A stretch of DNA of 64,000 nucleotides from Sipunculus nudus (GCA_026874595.1 CM049307.1:24462362-24526361); one strand, 5' to 3'. Shown: positions 1 through 12,509, counted from the first letter of the stretch. The notes: generated by a model from the sequence alone, not told the origin. Program-made: numbers and translations.

Positions 1-390
1 CTTACACACTGATTTATGATGAAACTGTTTAGCAGATTGGTTTGAACTTTACAAGAATTATTCTATGGTAGGGTTCTGCCATTTTTATAAGAATAGATTG
101 GGTAAATACAGCTTTAAAAAAGCATTGTAGCCAATTGAAAAAGACTTTCTGTGTTTGAAAACAGATTTGACAACATGCTGAGTTTCAGCAGCCAAGTCAA
201 GAGGTCACTCAGTACAACCAGGTGGGGTCCAGACATCACCATGGCAACTGACCTGGCTCTGGCTGGTGTCAAGACAATGTGTCTAGATGTCTAGACACAG
301 CGTCTAGACATCTAGACATTGTCTAGACACAGAATTCCCAGATTATTGGATCTATATCTTTTAGCTGTTTGAAAAATTTTGGTTTGCATT
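1..390. other. Intronic or upstream sequence with a snapback repeat
   Basis: No exon is seen. The clearest structure is an inverted repeat at about 273-327: copies of GTCTAGAC and ATCTAGACAT arranged as two arms of about 21 bases around a short ACAGC loop, followed by one more GTCTAGACAC. Confidence 0.4.
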
Positions 391-1405
391 TTTAGCAAAT
401 CTGTGAGCTCTTGCAATGGTATTGCGTCGTCTGTCTTCCGTCGCATGTCATAGCTATCTCAAAAAGGGCAGGAGCTAGCATCACCAATTTTTTTGCAAAA
501 GATTTTTCATCTAAAAAAATTATCGGATTTTTAGTGAACCTGTGAGCTTATGCAATGTTGCTGCATCGTCCATCGTGTGTCAGTGCGTCGTGCGTCATCT
601 CTAGTTAACCATACCTATCTCAAAAATGGCAGGAGCTAGTATCACCAAATTTTTTGCAAATAATCAGTCATCAGTCATCATCTGTTTATTTTTTTTTCTA
701 ACTGCATTTTCTTAGATTTTTGCACAGCGTTTATACATCTTGGATAGCTTTCTCAATTTTGTGGCAGGTGGCGCCACCTACATTTATGTATACACTGCAG
801 ACATTCAGGCTTATATTTCAGGACTGGTTTGTCATATCCCCCTGAAATTTTGCATGTGTATAGATCTCATATAGCTCTTAATCATACACAAAAGTGGTGG
901 CGCCACCTGCCACCGTTTTTGCACAGCGTCCGTCTGTTTGTCTGCCATGGGCTAAAATCACTTACATCTCATTAGTGGTTTGACTTGTCTGCCTAAAATT
1001 GTGCATGTTTATACATCTTGGACAGCTTTCTGGATTTTGTGGTAGGTGGCACAACCGACATACACATTTCGGCTGCAGACTTCCAGACTATTATGCAACA
1101 CACCTCACTCTATCTCCCCATGCCACTCAATCCATGCCTCACTTCACCCGTCCCACTCTGATTTTGGCGGATACAAGTAGTTGCTTGTTGACTACCCGTA
1201 TTCTAGTTTTTGTGTTGTGTGCACTCATGCTAGAATTTCAGCAGTGATGTTTGTTTAATTGTTTCTTGTTCTAAGTGTTTAGTATTTGCATTGTTCATAT
1301 ACATGTTACACATGTTCTTGAAAAGTAATGGTCCAGCATTAAAGCATTATACCTGGTGTAATCTCATTGCACAGGTTTGCATTAGGCCTGTAGGCCTTGT
1401 TTTAG
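391..1405 (+). mobile_element. Family-B Helentron-like element, chimeric with a 5'-truncated family-A element
   Basis: The 5' end motif (GCAAATCTGTGAGCTCTTGC at 398; GTGAACCTGTGAGCTTATGC at 538) is present twice in tandem. The 3' end has CACAGGTTTGC at 1370-1380 and the hairpin AGGCCTGTAGGCCT at 1384-1397. Between them, about 725-1207, lies family-A material: GGTGGCGCCACC at about 767 and 894, then the family-A 3' signature TTTTGGCGGATAC, the GTAG...CTAC hairpin and CTAG at 1203-1206. The segment 1211-1405 is closely matched by 46729-46906. No protein is encoded. Confidence 0.65.
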
Positions 1406-1730
1406 AACTTCACTTTCTGTTTTCCACATCCTAGGACCTTTTCTAGGTTTTTCTCATAAATCCTTCTGGCAACCCCTCCTTTTCCAAAATCCTGGATCCA
1501 CCCGTGCCTTGTGTATATGGGCTAGGTATTAAGTTAGTACTTATGAACAGAATTTTAACCATTTGTGTTTAATACAAAATCAGTATTCTGAGTAGGGAAG
1601 GTTATAATGGACTTGTATGGCAATTATATATACAGTTATGAGGGATGGTTTTTAGGTTGATTTACTTGAGGGATATTTACTGCGATAATTTATTGTGATG
1701 AGGGCCTGCTTCAGCAGCATAATAGGACTA
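1406..1730. other. Intronic sequence, no gene seen
   Basis: AT-rich. It contains TTTTCCAAAATCCTGGATCC at about 1480, a short motif found again at about 60510 and therefore probably part of a dispersed repeat. Confidence 0.3.
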
Positions 1731-1875
1731 CAGTAAAACCCCACCTAAAGACCACCTCAGATTAAGGACCAGTTATTCACAGTCATGAATCTGTTTTGCA
1801 CTGTATTTAAGACCTAACATAGACGACCACCTTTATCAAAGTCCCCTTGGTGCTGGTAATTTTAGAGTTTTACTG
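1731..1875. mobile_element. Mariner-like MITE with TA target duplication
   Basis: The inverted ends are CAGTAAAAC (1731-1739) and GTTTTACTG (1867-1875), flanked on both sides by TA (1729-1730, 1876-1877). The 145-base interior has no coding capacity. TA duplication and the CAGT start fit Tc1/mariner-type MITEs. Related but degraded sequence (AAGGACCACC) appears near 11280. Confidence 0.6.
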
Positions 1876-1877
1876 TA

Positions 1878-3196
1878 TGTAGAGTGGGTTGTGCTATTTC
1901 CATAGCTTCTTCATAACATTACCTTAATCCCTTGGCATGCAGATGTTTTACATCATGTTATTATCAACTCATTTGCACTGATCTGGTTACTGGCTCTCAG
2001 GTGGGCATGTGTGCTAGATCAGCAGCAAACAGTTGTCAAATTAAATACCAAATCACCTTTGTTAAGCATGCCTGTGTATCTACAACACAAGGTATGTTTT
2101 GCTCCCTTTTCCTTGGTTCAGGATGTCATAAAACCGGAGGGTAAAATGCACAAAGGGGGTGAAAAAGAATAAAAAAGGGGTTAAAAAGGAGCTTGCTTAT
2201 CTCGGGATAGCATTAAATTGTTGGGGCTAACGGTCTGCTGACAGCAGCAAGTTGCTTTGACTGCTGAAGCACTCAGGGTGGCCCAGGATGCCAGTTTAAA
2301 GTTGCTGTATATGCAGCCCTGCCAGCGCTGCACTTGCTGTAGTGCTGGTAGTGTTCAGCGAGAGACAAGCAGCAAGCAGACCAGACCGCAGGCATCTCAT
2401 GTGTGAAACCCTAAGTTTTTGATCAGGAAGTCAGTGGTCTGGTGTGAACCGCGGCTGTAATTTTTTCTTCATTTCTGGCTTCATTGTGCCAGAGCATATC
2501 CCCACAGGGTCTCGTCCTGATAAAAACAGGCACAGTGTCGCTATTATCTTAAGTAGCATACTATCACTACTTGCAATGTCAGGCCTGGTGCAGAACATTT
2601 AATGTTCTGTTTAGGTCATCCTAAACAAGGTCATAACAAGAGTCAGAAACCACAGGGTCAAAACTACTGCGTGTGTGTGTGTTATCCTGTTTTTACAGTA
2701 TGTTTAACATTGATAACCAAAGTATCTGTGGATATGTTCATTTGTAAATGTTCCTAAACATATTGAACAGTTCAGACTTAATATCTTTGTTTTAAAAGTT
2801 CCCATTTATTGAATCTAATTGAAATAAAACAGAATCAAAATAAGAAGAGATCTATTTCTCAAATATTTATTTTATTTCCTTTTAGTTAAACCAGATTTAG
2901 ATGAAAAGAGGCTAAAACACTAACAGTATTGTTTATACATTTTGTAAATCTGCAGTGTTTGCATTATTAGGTGTCAGTAATTGTATAGCTTCAACCAGAA
3001 CACTTTAAACCCTGTGATATTGTAAACCTTTGTAATACTGCAAATAGAAAAGGTATAGGTTGATGCAGGTGTGGTTTTGATAGAAAAGAAGTTGACTGTT
3101 TATTAGGAAATTTTGTTTTCAGATACATGTTAATACGTGTAGTAAAATAAAATCCAGTACAATAATGAGTTACAATCAGTATTCATATTTCCATTA

Positions 3197-3250
<54 letters not shown>

Positions 3251-6200
3251 CCATGTGTGTATGGAATAATTTTTATGAAATGCATGTTTATTGCAAGCAC
3301 TTGCCTTCAAGTAAGCACCAAGAATCAGCTGGTTCTGTCTGTAGAATGAGGATGAAAGTCTCAGTATGAGAAGAATAATGTTATTGCGGTCTACAGAACA
3401 GGAATAATTCCAAAATAAAAAACTATGATTTAATTATTTACAGATATTCAATGTTTTGTTTGAGGCTGTAATAGGGTTTGATCCAGATTACTTCACACCC
3501 TCTAGAGTATTAACTAGTATTTTTTATCATCTGGTGTATGTAACAGGACTTTACTTTAGTGTTGGATGATGTGCCAGCTAAGCATTCAGGAGGCAGAGTC
3601 TATCATCTCTTGACGTATGTGTGACTGGCTACCAGAAGTGGAGCTTGTTATATACTCTCTTTAAGCATGAGGTGTGTCAAGTAGATACCACTTGTTATCT
3701 GTCTGTGGGATAAGCCTTTGGCCATAGAGCACTGACAATGTAATGGGGGTTGTCATCGTGGGTCAACAGGCCCATCCTGCTATCTACATTAATTCAGGTG
3801 AAGTGTTGTCCAACTTGTACCTGTAAGTGTACCTAATAAACCACTGCAAATAATCACTCCCTCTGTATAGCTAGATGGCCCCTGGTACACCAATATAGAT
3901 AATGCCAAGTGTGAAAAAGTCTAAGGAGTAGTGGATAAATGATAATAATTGGCACCAACAAGAGAATTTGAGGTGAAAATAAATACTTTTTGCAGTCTGA
4001 AGTGGGTGTGTATTTGTATATGGAGCATATCTGTTGTATAATCAGGAACCTTGATAAGTAGTCTGGGACCACAAGTATGCCTCAGCCAGGATCAGTATCA
4101 AACTAGGATGTGCTACACAGAAAAAAAGTAATTTCCTGTTTACCAACTCCATAGTTTGATCACAGGTAAGCTCTGCTGGCTAGAACAAGGGTGGCCCTCA
4201 TCCAGGATAAGCAAATCCCCTTATCTTGCTGTGGTAAAGATTTCTTTTAATCACATTGTGGCAATCCAATGGTATAATGATTCCTTTAAGACTTTTTAAG
4301 ATTCCTTTAAGAAAGGTTTATGGGCATTGAAATTCAAACCCCAGAATTCCTTCATGGGGCTTCTACATACATAAGGAGCATAGGTGTAAATGTAGTGAAT
4401 AGGGTAATGTAGTCCCATAGAATAAGTTTGATAAGCACTGATTCAAGGCAAATTACATAAACATAGGAGTTTGTGGTAAGGACCTCATGGAATTTATATT
4501 TTTAAGTATGCACAAGTCTGACATTTGAGACAAGTAGTCCTGGCCAGTCCCCAACCAGAACAGGTTCATTTTGAGTAGAAAAAATGTGATTATCTAACCG
4601 ATAGATAATTGAATCTATTATGATCTGCAAGTTACCATGTGCTACAAGTGTTATAGGTCTACCTTAGATATATACATATATGATATTAAGATAAGTATCA
4701 ATGCAGGCTTGACATTGGCAGAGGTTTTTCTTTTAGGTGACTCATATGCTTATAATAATTGTCTGCATGTGACCTGGTTTGATACTGTCTGTTCATTCTA
4801 ACATGTCTAGTCATACCAGATTAAATTTGCTGTCTGATTAAAGGAGGAAGGGGAACTTAATCCACCTACCCTTAAAAGCTGTCAGACAGGGATTTAACTT
4901 AAATGAAACCTGAACTGTGCAGAGGATTTCCAGATGCCCTGGGAAAGAATTTTTTCCCCAAAATTAATACAGTAATGTAATATTTAAATTAATAAATTTA
5001 TTTGAATTGGGAGACAACAATTGAGATAAATATGTTAACACTTAATCAAGTTTATGAAAAATGCATCTGCTGTTAGAGCTGATTAAACAAAAAGAGAAAG
5101 CTGTTAAGCTGAGTACTATAAGTTAAAACTGTAATGATGTAACAGTCCTTGTCACCAGCGAGGACCTTGCAGCATTTTTCGCCTACCAAGCAGGTGCCCT
5201 TGACCTTAAAGGTCATTATATGGCATTGTTGAAAGCTTTACATTGTGGTTGTGTAGGTGGCGTCAAGACCTGAATGACTTCTTTTTGTGTGCACAAACAC
5301 CTACGCAGATCAAAAACTCTTTAACGAGGTGACTGGTGTGTATAGATTTAGAACCTAATGCCAAGTGGCTAATGGATAACATGTCCCAGTGTTACACAGC
5401 AGCACTCTGACTAATCAAATAAGATAAAAAAAAATTCAAGTTCGTCACGTTCCATGGGTGCTGCTGTAGGGATCACATTAAATAAATGATAGACAAACAG
5501 TGATTAGGCTGCTGGGTTAGTTTAATAAGAGAACTGGTGTCTTCTCACTCAGATAATACTAATAATGTATTGTGTTACGTGTCATGTGACTTTAAGACAA
5601 AGGGAGTCACACACATTAAGTGACCTTATGATTAAATAAGTGGCTCAGTTGTTTTCCTTGTCATAAATTCTTATACGCAGTATATCTTAGAGATATATGA
5701 TGCCTGTGACAGCCGCTGTATGTTATCACTGAGTGTCATATTCCATAAACTGTGGTTGGCTTTTTGTTCGGGAGGGTTTCAATTTCACGATATTGGCAAA
5801 AAGGTAGAAAATCACGAAAATGGAAACCGCTGTGAATAAGGCATCTCTGCTACACAAGTGAATGGTCCTTTATAATATAGTCTCATTGCCATTATATGTA
5901 TGTTATCCATGTGACCACACCTTTTAACAGTCAAAAAGCAAAAGACTAATATCACAAATATTAATTAACATATATATTTTAGGTTACCTGTAAATCTAAG
6001 ATAGTCGCTACAAATAATATAAGATTTCATATTATCTGCCTATATATATACATGTATAGATAGAGAGAACAAGAATTTCTACTCCCTGTCATGGGCCTGG
6101 TCAGATTGTCAAAATTTAATGTGTATAATAAACAGTGTGATATTGGATATATATTTGTGTGGGCTACTGCATGTTCAGATTGCGGAAATTCAAAACTTGT

Positions 6201-6900
6201 GAAACAATTAGAAAAAGTGGAAATCTCGAAATATTAGATGAGCAAATATAAAGACAACCTCAGTAGTTTCTGTAGGAAGTAAATATAACAGGTATGAGGG
6301 TTCTCAGTACCTTGAATACATTAACATACAGTATATATCTGTGTTTAATGGTGGGGGCTCCTGACAGTGCACATGCGGGGTACTATATGATAGGATAATC
6401 TGACTGCTCTCCGGCCGCAAGATTGGGTTCAGCCATATTGGTTTTATTAGAAGTGCTTGGAATGCCGCATTCATGAGCCCCACCTGGACTATGTTGTGCC
6501 ACTAGTTTTTGCACATTTATACATGAGCACAAAAACTAACCCCTTACTGGCCTGGATCAGAGAGTGAGTCGGCTGGAGCACTTCCACATGTTGTGTCATT
6601 ATGTGATAGGCCCAGCCAGCTTTGTGATCCAGCTTCTCAACCTTTACCGGTACAACCTGAGATCGAGCCCAGATGCTGGAGGGAGGAGCAGTTCTCTTAG
6701 TGAAACAGTTGGCCAATATGCTACAGGATTCTATGTCGTTGAATTACATATTGTACTGTGGTTGCCTTCTTGTTCGTGAGGGTTTCAAATTTTCAATATT
6801 TGCAAAAACGAAATTTTCACGCAAATAAAATATTAGTGAATAAGAGGCCTATTTTGAGTAAGAGGCCCAAGATGAAAGGTAAAAGATTGATATTTGATAT
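1878..6900. other. Large upstream intron of tolloid, no exon seen
   Basis: Only short spurious frames. Visible items: an AT dinucleotide run at about 3196-3249; an everted TGACCT/AGGTCA pair at 5211-5225; and a diverged repeat pair, 5755-5842 and 6762-6848 (sharing TTGTTCG and GAGGGTTTCAA), the second adjoining the MITE at 6907. I looked for an astacin HExxH exon and did not find one. Confidence 0.4.
3196..3249. repeat. AT dinucleotide microsatellite
   Basis: A run of about 27 AT units with one G interruption (ATGTAT) near 3211. Confidence 0.9.
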
Positions 6901-6906
6901 ATATAA

Positions 6907-7183
6907 GGCCAAAAAAAATAAAAGGTATGGTTCTCAGGCACCGCCCGCGTCAATTTTAACCCCCCCGCATCAAAAATTTTTATTTTGATTTTTATCTTTC
7001 CAGAAGATAAATAATGCAATTTATGTAGTATTTAGCAAAATATTTGTAATTTTCATGGTTTTTCCTGATAATATGACATTTTTATCGAAACATCCAAAAA
7101 AAGGTCAAAAATAAAATACCGCCCACCCACACTGATTTCTGAAAAAAAGTGCCTGAGAACCATACCTTATTTTTTTTTTGGCC
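6907..7183. mobile_element. PIF/Harbinger-like MITE
   Basis: The terminal inverted repeats are about 35 bases: the left end starts GGCCAAAAAAAATAAAAGG and continues to TTCTCAGGCAC, and the right end is its near-perfect reverse complement. TAA lies on both sides (6904-6906 and 7184-7186). A 3-base TWA duplication with G-rich ends fits PIF/Harbinger MITEs. The 277-base element has no coding capacity. Confidence 0.75.
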
Positions 7184-7299
7184 TAATAATAGATCTTCCA
7201 TGTTAAAAGATTTTAAGTAATAAAATATTAACTATTATAGATATTAACTATATAACTAATATCAGCTCCTAAAAATTATCAGCCACCAATGCACAATTA

Positions 7300-8744
7300 T
7301 TGTATCCGCCAAAACAGAGTTTTGCGGATACTATGTTTTCAGCCGCATGCCGCCGCCGCGGCGTAGGTGTCTGGAGAACTCCTCCGTAACCGCTGGGCAG
7401 AATTTTACGAAACTCGGGATTATGTTCGGGTCACATGTGAACTGCTGCGCCCGGATTTTGTTTTGACCTCTGACCTTTCCTCTGTGCTCTGCGTCCATCT
7501 GTGCGTCTGTTTTGACACATTAAACCACATATCTCGGGAACCGTTTGACCAATCCAGAAAAAAAATTTTTGCCCAAATGTAGCCCTTGGATAGCTTTATA
7601 ACATAAATAAAAAATGGTGGCGCCACCTGCAACCATTTTTGCACAGTGTCCATCTGTTCATCTGCCTTGGGTTAAAATCACTCATATCTCTGCATTGGTT
7701 TGACTTATCCACCTGAAATTTAGCATGTGTATACATCCTGGACAGCTTTCTTGATTTTATGACAGGTGGCGCCACCTACATCACATTTACGCTGCAGACA
7801 TCCAAGCTCATATATCAGGAACCGTTTGACCGATTGGGCCAAAATTTTGCATGTGTATAGATCTCACATAGTTCTTTATCATATGCAAAACTGGTGGCAC
7901 CACCTGCAACCATTTTGCACAGCGTCCGTCTGTTTGTCTGCCGTGGGATAAAATCACTCATATCTCTGCACTGGTTTGACTTATCTGTCTAAAATTTTGC
8001 AGGTTTATACATCTTGGATAGCTTTCTGGATTTTGTGGCAGGTGGCGCCACCCACATAAATGTTTATGCTGCAGACATCCAGGCTTATATCTCGGGAACC
8101 ATTTGACCTATTTGGCCAAAATTTTGACTGTGTATAGATCTCACATAGCTCGTTATCATACACAAATCTGGTGGAGCCACCTTGAACCATATTTGCACAG
8201 CGTCTGTCTGTTTGTCTGCCATTGGATAAAATCATTCATATCTCTGCACTGATTTGACTTATCTGCCTAAAATTTTGCAGGTTTATACATCTTGGATAGC
8301 TTTCTTGATTTTATGACAGGTGGCACCACCTACATTCATATTTACGCTGCAGACATCCAAGCTCATATCTCGGGAACCGTTTGGCCGATTGGGCCAAAAA
8401 TTTGCAAGTGTATAGATCTCATATAGCACTTTATTGTATGCAAAACTGGTGGTGCCACCTGGAACCATTTTTGCAAAGGGTCTGTCTGTTTGTCTGCCAT
8501 GGGATAAAATTACTCATATCTCGGCAGTGGTTTGACTTTTTGCATTTGTATACAATTTGATAGCTTTCTGGATTTTGTGGTAGGTGGCACAACCTACATA
8601 CACATTTCGGCTGCAGACATCCATGCTAATATGCAACACATCTCACTCTATTTCCCCTTGTTACTCAATCCATGCCTCACTTCACCCGTCCTACTCTGAT
8701 TTTTGCGGATACACGTAGTCGCTTGTTGACTACCGTATTCTAGT
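7300..8744 (+). mobile_element. Family-A Helentron-like element with internal tandem repeats (copy A1)
   Basis: The 5' end, GTATCCGCCAAAAC then AGAG then TTTTGCGGATAC, is a hairpin at 7302-7330. The 3' end carries a near match to its reverse complement (TTTTGCGGATAC, about 8701-8712), a GTAGTCG...GACTAC hairpin and CTAG at 8740-8743. The core has 278-280-base units marked by GGTGGCGCCACC-type palindromes near 7617, 7893, 8170 and 8450. This layout matches Helentron-associated elements (HINEs). Minus-strand open frames in it (8005-8235, 8283-8468) repeat the same pattern and are not genes. Confidence 0.75.
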
Positions 8745-9779
8745 TACCTATAGCTTAAGAATTTGATAAGTCAGTTTAAGAAAATGGAGGCAGTAACCTC
8801 CACCAAAAATCTTAATAAAAAGAATGAAGAGCTGTTGGTTTTCCAGAACCGAACAGAGAGAGTGAATTGTGTGATTACTATAGGTATTTTGATTAGGAAA
8901 ATCCCATTTAATCACTTTGTAAGAAGTGTGTTTTTTGCAGACAAATAATAAATGGGAGGCAGGTAACTCAAGACTGATGCATAAATAAGTGAAAGATTTA
9001 TGTGAAAAAAAATGTGAATTTAATTGTTGCTGTAAATAACAAGAGTAGAGAATACCAATTAAAACATACAATATACTTCTTTATGGATGTTGTGCATGTC
9101 GCATTATATACAAGAATGATATAAACTTACGGTGCCAGATCAGAGGATTTGTAACCTTTTAATTTCTTGTAATATCACTCAAAATATCATGTCAGAATGC
9201 TAGAAAGATCAAAGAAACTGCTAAGGCTGACATATACATAAAATGTGATATAAAAAAATGTGTGACAAATTCATGTGTTAAGTGAGCACTGCCTGGTGAA
9301 CTTTCTACCCATACCTCACTGTTTATTTCATCTCAGCATTCACCCTGTGTATGACGGGCTTGGGTGGTAATTTTTGTCAAAGTTTGTCAAATTGTGGTTG
9401 AGTTTTTAGAGATATAGGAGCATGATAAAGCACAAACCTTGATGTTGCCATGCCACATGTTATGAAGTACTGCACACCCAGAGTGTAAAGTCTGCTGTGT
9501 TTTACCTCATTTCATCTCCTGCCACCATTAGTCTGTCTGTTGGCAGCTTAGCTCAACATGGGTTGTGTTAGGGTAAAAGTTCAACAATTTTTTAACATAT
9601 TTAAAAAAAAATATGGGGGATGTTATGGGTAAAAATACTGTAATATCTGCATTAGTTCATGTCCTGCTTTACTTGGTACGTCCTATATTCTCCAGAAAGA
9701 TACTTTAATAGAAGATTCCCAAATCTTGATCACCACTAGGATCCTTACCATGAGGGTGAGATCCTTGTCACACACTTTA
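8745..9779. other. Intronic sequence, no gene seen
   Basis: The overlapping frames at 8748-9071 (-) and 8763-8948 (+) have no recognisable domain and average intron composition. Nothing else is supported. Confidence 0.3.
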
Positions 9780-9792
9780 GCATTTATAAAGG

Positions 9793-10968
9793 GATATCTG
9801 CCAAAATGAAGTATTGCGGATACTATGTTTTTGACTGGGTTCCACCGCGGCGGCAGCTTTCGTTTGTGGAGAACTCATCTGAGACTACTGGACTGGTTTT
9901 ACCGAAACTTACACCAATTATCAGGTCACATGTGAATTGGTGCCTAACCAGTTTTAATTGACCTCTGACCTTTCCTCTCTGCCCAGCGTCCATTTGTGCA
10001 TCTGTTTTCACACATAAACCCACATATCTCGGGAACCGTTTGACCGATCAGGAAATTTTTTTTGGTACAAATGTAGCCCTTGGATAGCTTTATAACATAC
10101 ACAAAAATGGTGGCACCACCTGCAACCATGTTTGAACAGTATCCATCTGTTTGTCTGCCTTGGGTTAAAATCACTCATATCTCCGAAGTGGTTTGGCTAA
10201 TTCACCTGAAATTTGACATGCATATACATCCTGGATAGCTTACTTGATTTTATGACAGGTGGCGCCACCTACATTCACGTTCACGCTGCAGACATCCATC
10301 CTTATATCTCCGTACTGGTTTGACGTATTTTCCCTGAAAATTTGCATGTGTATAGATATCACATAGCTCTTTATCATACGCAAAACTGGTGGCCCCATCT
10401 GCAACCATTTTTGCACAGCGTCTGTCTGTTTGTCTGCCGAGGGATAAAATCACTCATAACTCGCCAGTGGTTTGACACATCTGCCTAAAATTTTGCAGGT
10501 TTATACATCCTGGACAGCTTTCTTGATTTTATGACAGGTGGCGCTACCTACATTCTACTTTACGCTGCAGACATCCAAGCTCATATCTTGGGAACCGTTT
10601 GACCAATTGGGCCAAAATTTTGCATGTGTATAGATCTCATACACAAAACTGGAGGGGCCACCTGCAACCATTTTTGTGCAGCATCCATCTGTTTGTCTGC
10701 CTTGGGCTATAATCCATCATATCTCAATAGTGCATGGTTTGACTTATCTGCCTAAAATTTTGCGTGTTTATACATCTTGGTTAGCTTTCTGGATTTTTTT
10801 TAGCAGGTGGCGCCACCTACATACACATTTCGGCTGCAGACATCCATGCTAATATGCAACAAACCTCACTCTATTTCCCCTTGCCACTCAATCCATGCCT
10901 CACTTCACCCGTTCCACTCTGATTTTGGCGGATACACGTTGTCGCTTGCCGACTACCTGTTTTCTAGT
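9793..10968 (+). mobile_element. Family-A Helentron-like element (copy A2)
   Basis: It has a degraded 5' end (GATATCTGCCAAAA then TTGCGGATAC) and a well-kept 3' end: GATTTTGGCGGATAC at about 10921, GTCGCTTGCCGAC hairpin and CTAG at 10964-10967. The core palindromes are near 10110, 10257, 10389, 10538 and 10650. A 20-base direct repeat (GCATTTATAAAGGGATATCT) lies at 9780-9799 and 10978-10997, flanking the element. Confidence 0.7.
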
Positions 10969-10997
10969 TTTTCAAAGGCATTTATAAAGGGATATCT

Positions 10998-12509
10998 TAA
11001 GTGTTAATTTTTCATGGGGGTGAAAGTTTCAGTCCACATACATGCCAAGGTGTCACTATATTGGAACTGCCTATGTTCTGGAGGGCATAGCTGACCTGTG
11101 ATGCAGCCATTCAGTTGAAGACAATGACACACATTTCTCTCAGGTTGGATTTATATGTTTCCGGTACTCATATATGCTACATACCAAAGTTTGATCAGGA
11201 TACTTGTGATATATACTGGATCTGGTGACACTGAATGTTGTTGGAGGTATAATAGAACCTCACCTCCTGACCATCACAGTTTAAGGACCACCCAAAATAA
11301 TGAAGACTTGGCCATGGTCCAGATTCTTTTTTGCTGTGTATAGGATACCTCGCTAAGCCACCTCAAGATCTATACTAAAATAACAATTTAGTATACTGGT
11401 ACATATGTCTGGATAAATATTTTAAAATGCAAAACTCTAATGAGGATAATAAACTAAAGTTTAATAGCTTTAAAACACAGTATTGTTATATTATTTAATC
11501 AGCAATACAAATGAAATCAGTGATAATTTTGAGTGAGTGTTACAAGATTGGACCCCGAATTAGGAGACCCTTCAAGGCATAATAATCCTGTAGAGGGCAT
11601 ACATACAGAGGAATTGCTACGTAGGTATTAATTGAACTTATATCTTAATAAGATTTACTTTATTGTCTGAAGAGAGGCTTATCATAGCATCAACATATTT
11701 TGTTTTATTAAAGTAAAATTATTGTTACTTTCAGGAAACCCAAGATATAGATAGAGCAGTGTTTGTCATTTGATTAAGAGTCGGCTTTCATATGAGTTTC
11801 CTTTCACAAAAAGCTGCCAGAAAAACATGTGGGGCGGCAGCAGTTTCCTGTGCCCCAAAGGACAATATTTTGACAGGCAGCAGGCCGTATTTTAACGGGT
11901 GTTTTATCAACAGTCCCAGCGATGTCAGGAAATGCGTCAGTATCGGAATAGTGACAAATCAAACTACACAGGAAACATTTTGATCAACCACTTATCCTGT
12001 CGTTGTCAGTGAGGAGGGGAAACTGAGTTGTCTAACGGCAACATTGGGCTCACAGAATGGCCCGGCTAAATCTTTGTAACATGTGAAATGTTTATACTTG
12101 ACATGTGGATGCTTCTTAGAGAGGAAAAAAAGGACCTCCCTTGAACAAAAGACATTAGCTGTAGTGGCCAGTTGGTTTTCTGTAGATCTTCGGAAGTTGT
12201 GTTCCTCACAGGTTTTGTTTTAGTATTTTTTGTGCATGGGTTGAGGGGGGGGGGGGGAAGTATGTAAATACCTCTGTTTGATATTTTAGTCCTTTGATTT
12301 TTTTTTTTATTAAGGTTTTCGTTTGTTTCTTAGATACTGTGGGGTTAGGACATACATTATAACCTGGTGGTTATGTTTGATTATGTTTGAGTAATGCTCA
12401 TTTTACTGTATTTGAATCCAAATAATGAATGTCTGACCTAAACCGCTATGCATATCTGTTGATATCTGAAATCGGATGTCTTTTTCATCACGTCTTTCTT
12501 TACTTTCAG
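10998..12509. other. Intron just upstream of the astacin exon
   Basis: No exon is seen. A degraded TE-like stretch lies near 11245-11300 and a 13-base G run at 12245-12257. The splice acceptor for the exon ends at 12509. Confidence 0.35.

Noticed and set aside
8005-8468. Two minus-strand frames with near-identical proteins, with a third copy at 48460-48684
   Set aside because: The similarity follows from the shared 280-base repeat units of family A. The unit length is not a multiple of three, so the frame is not kept through the array.
1-12509. Missing 5' tolloid exons inside the window
   Set aside because: I looked for the HExxHxxGxxHE zinc site and flanking astacin motifs on the + strand and saw none; a profile search would be decisive.
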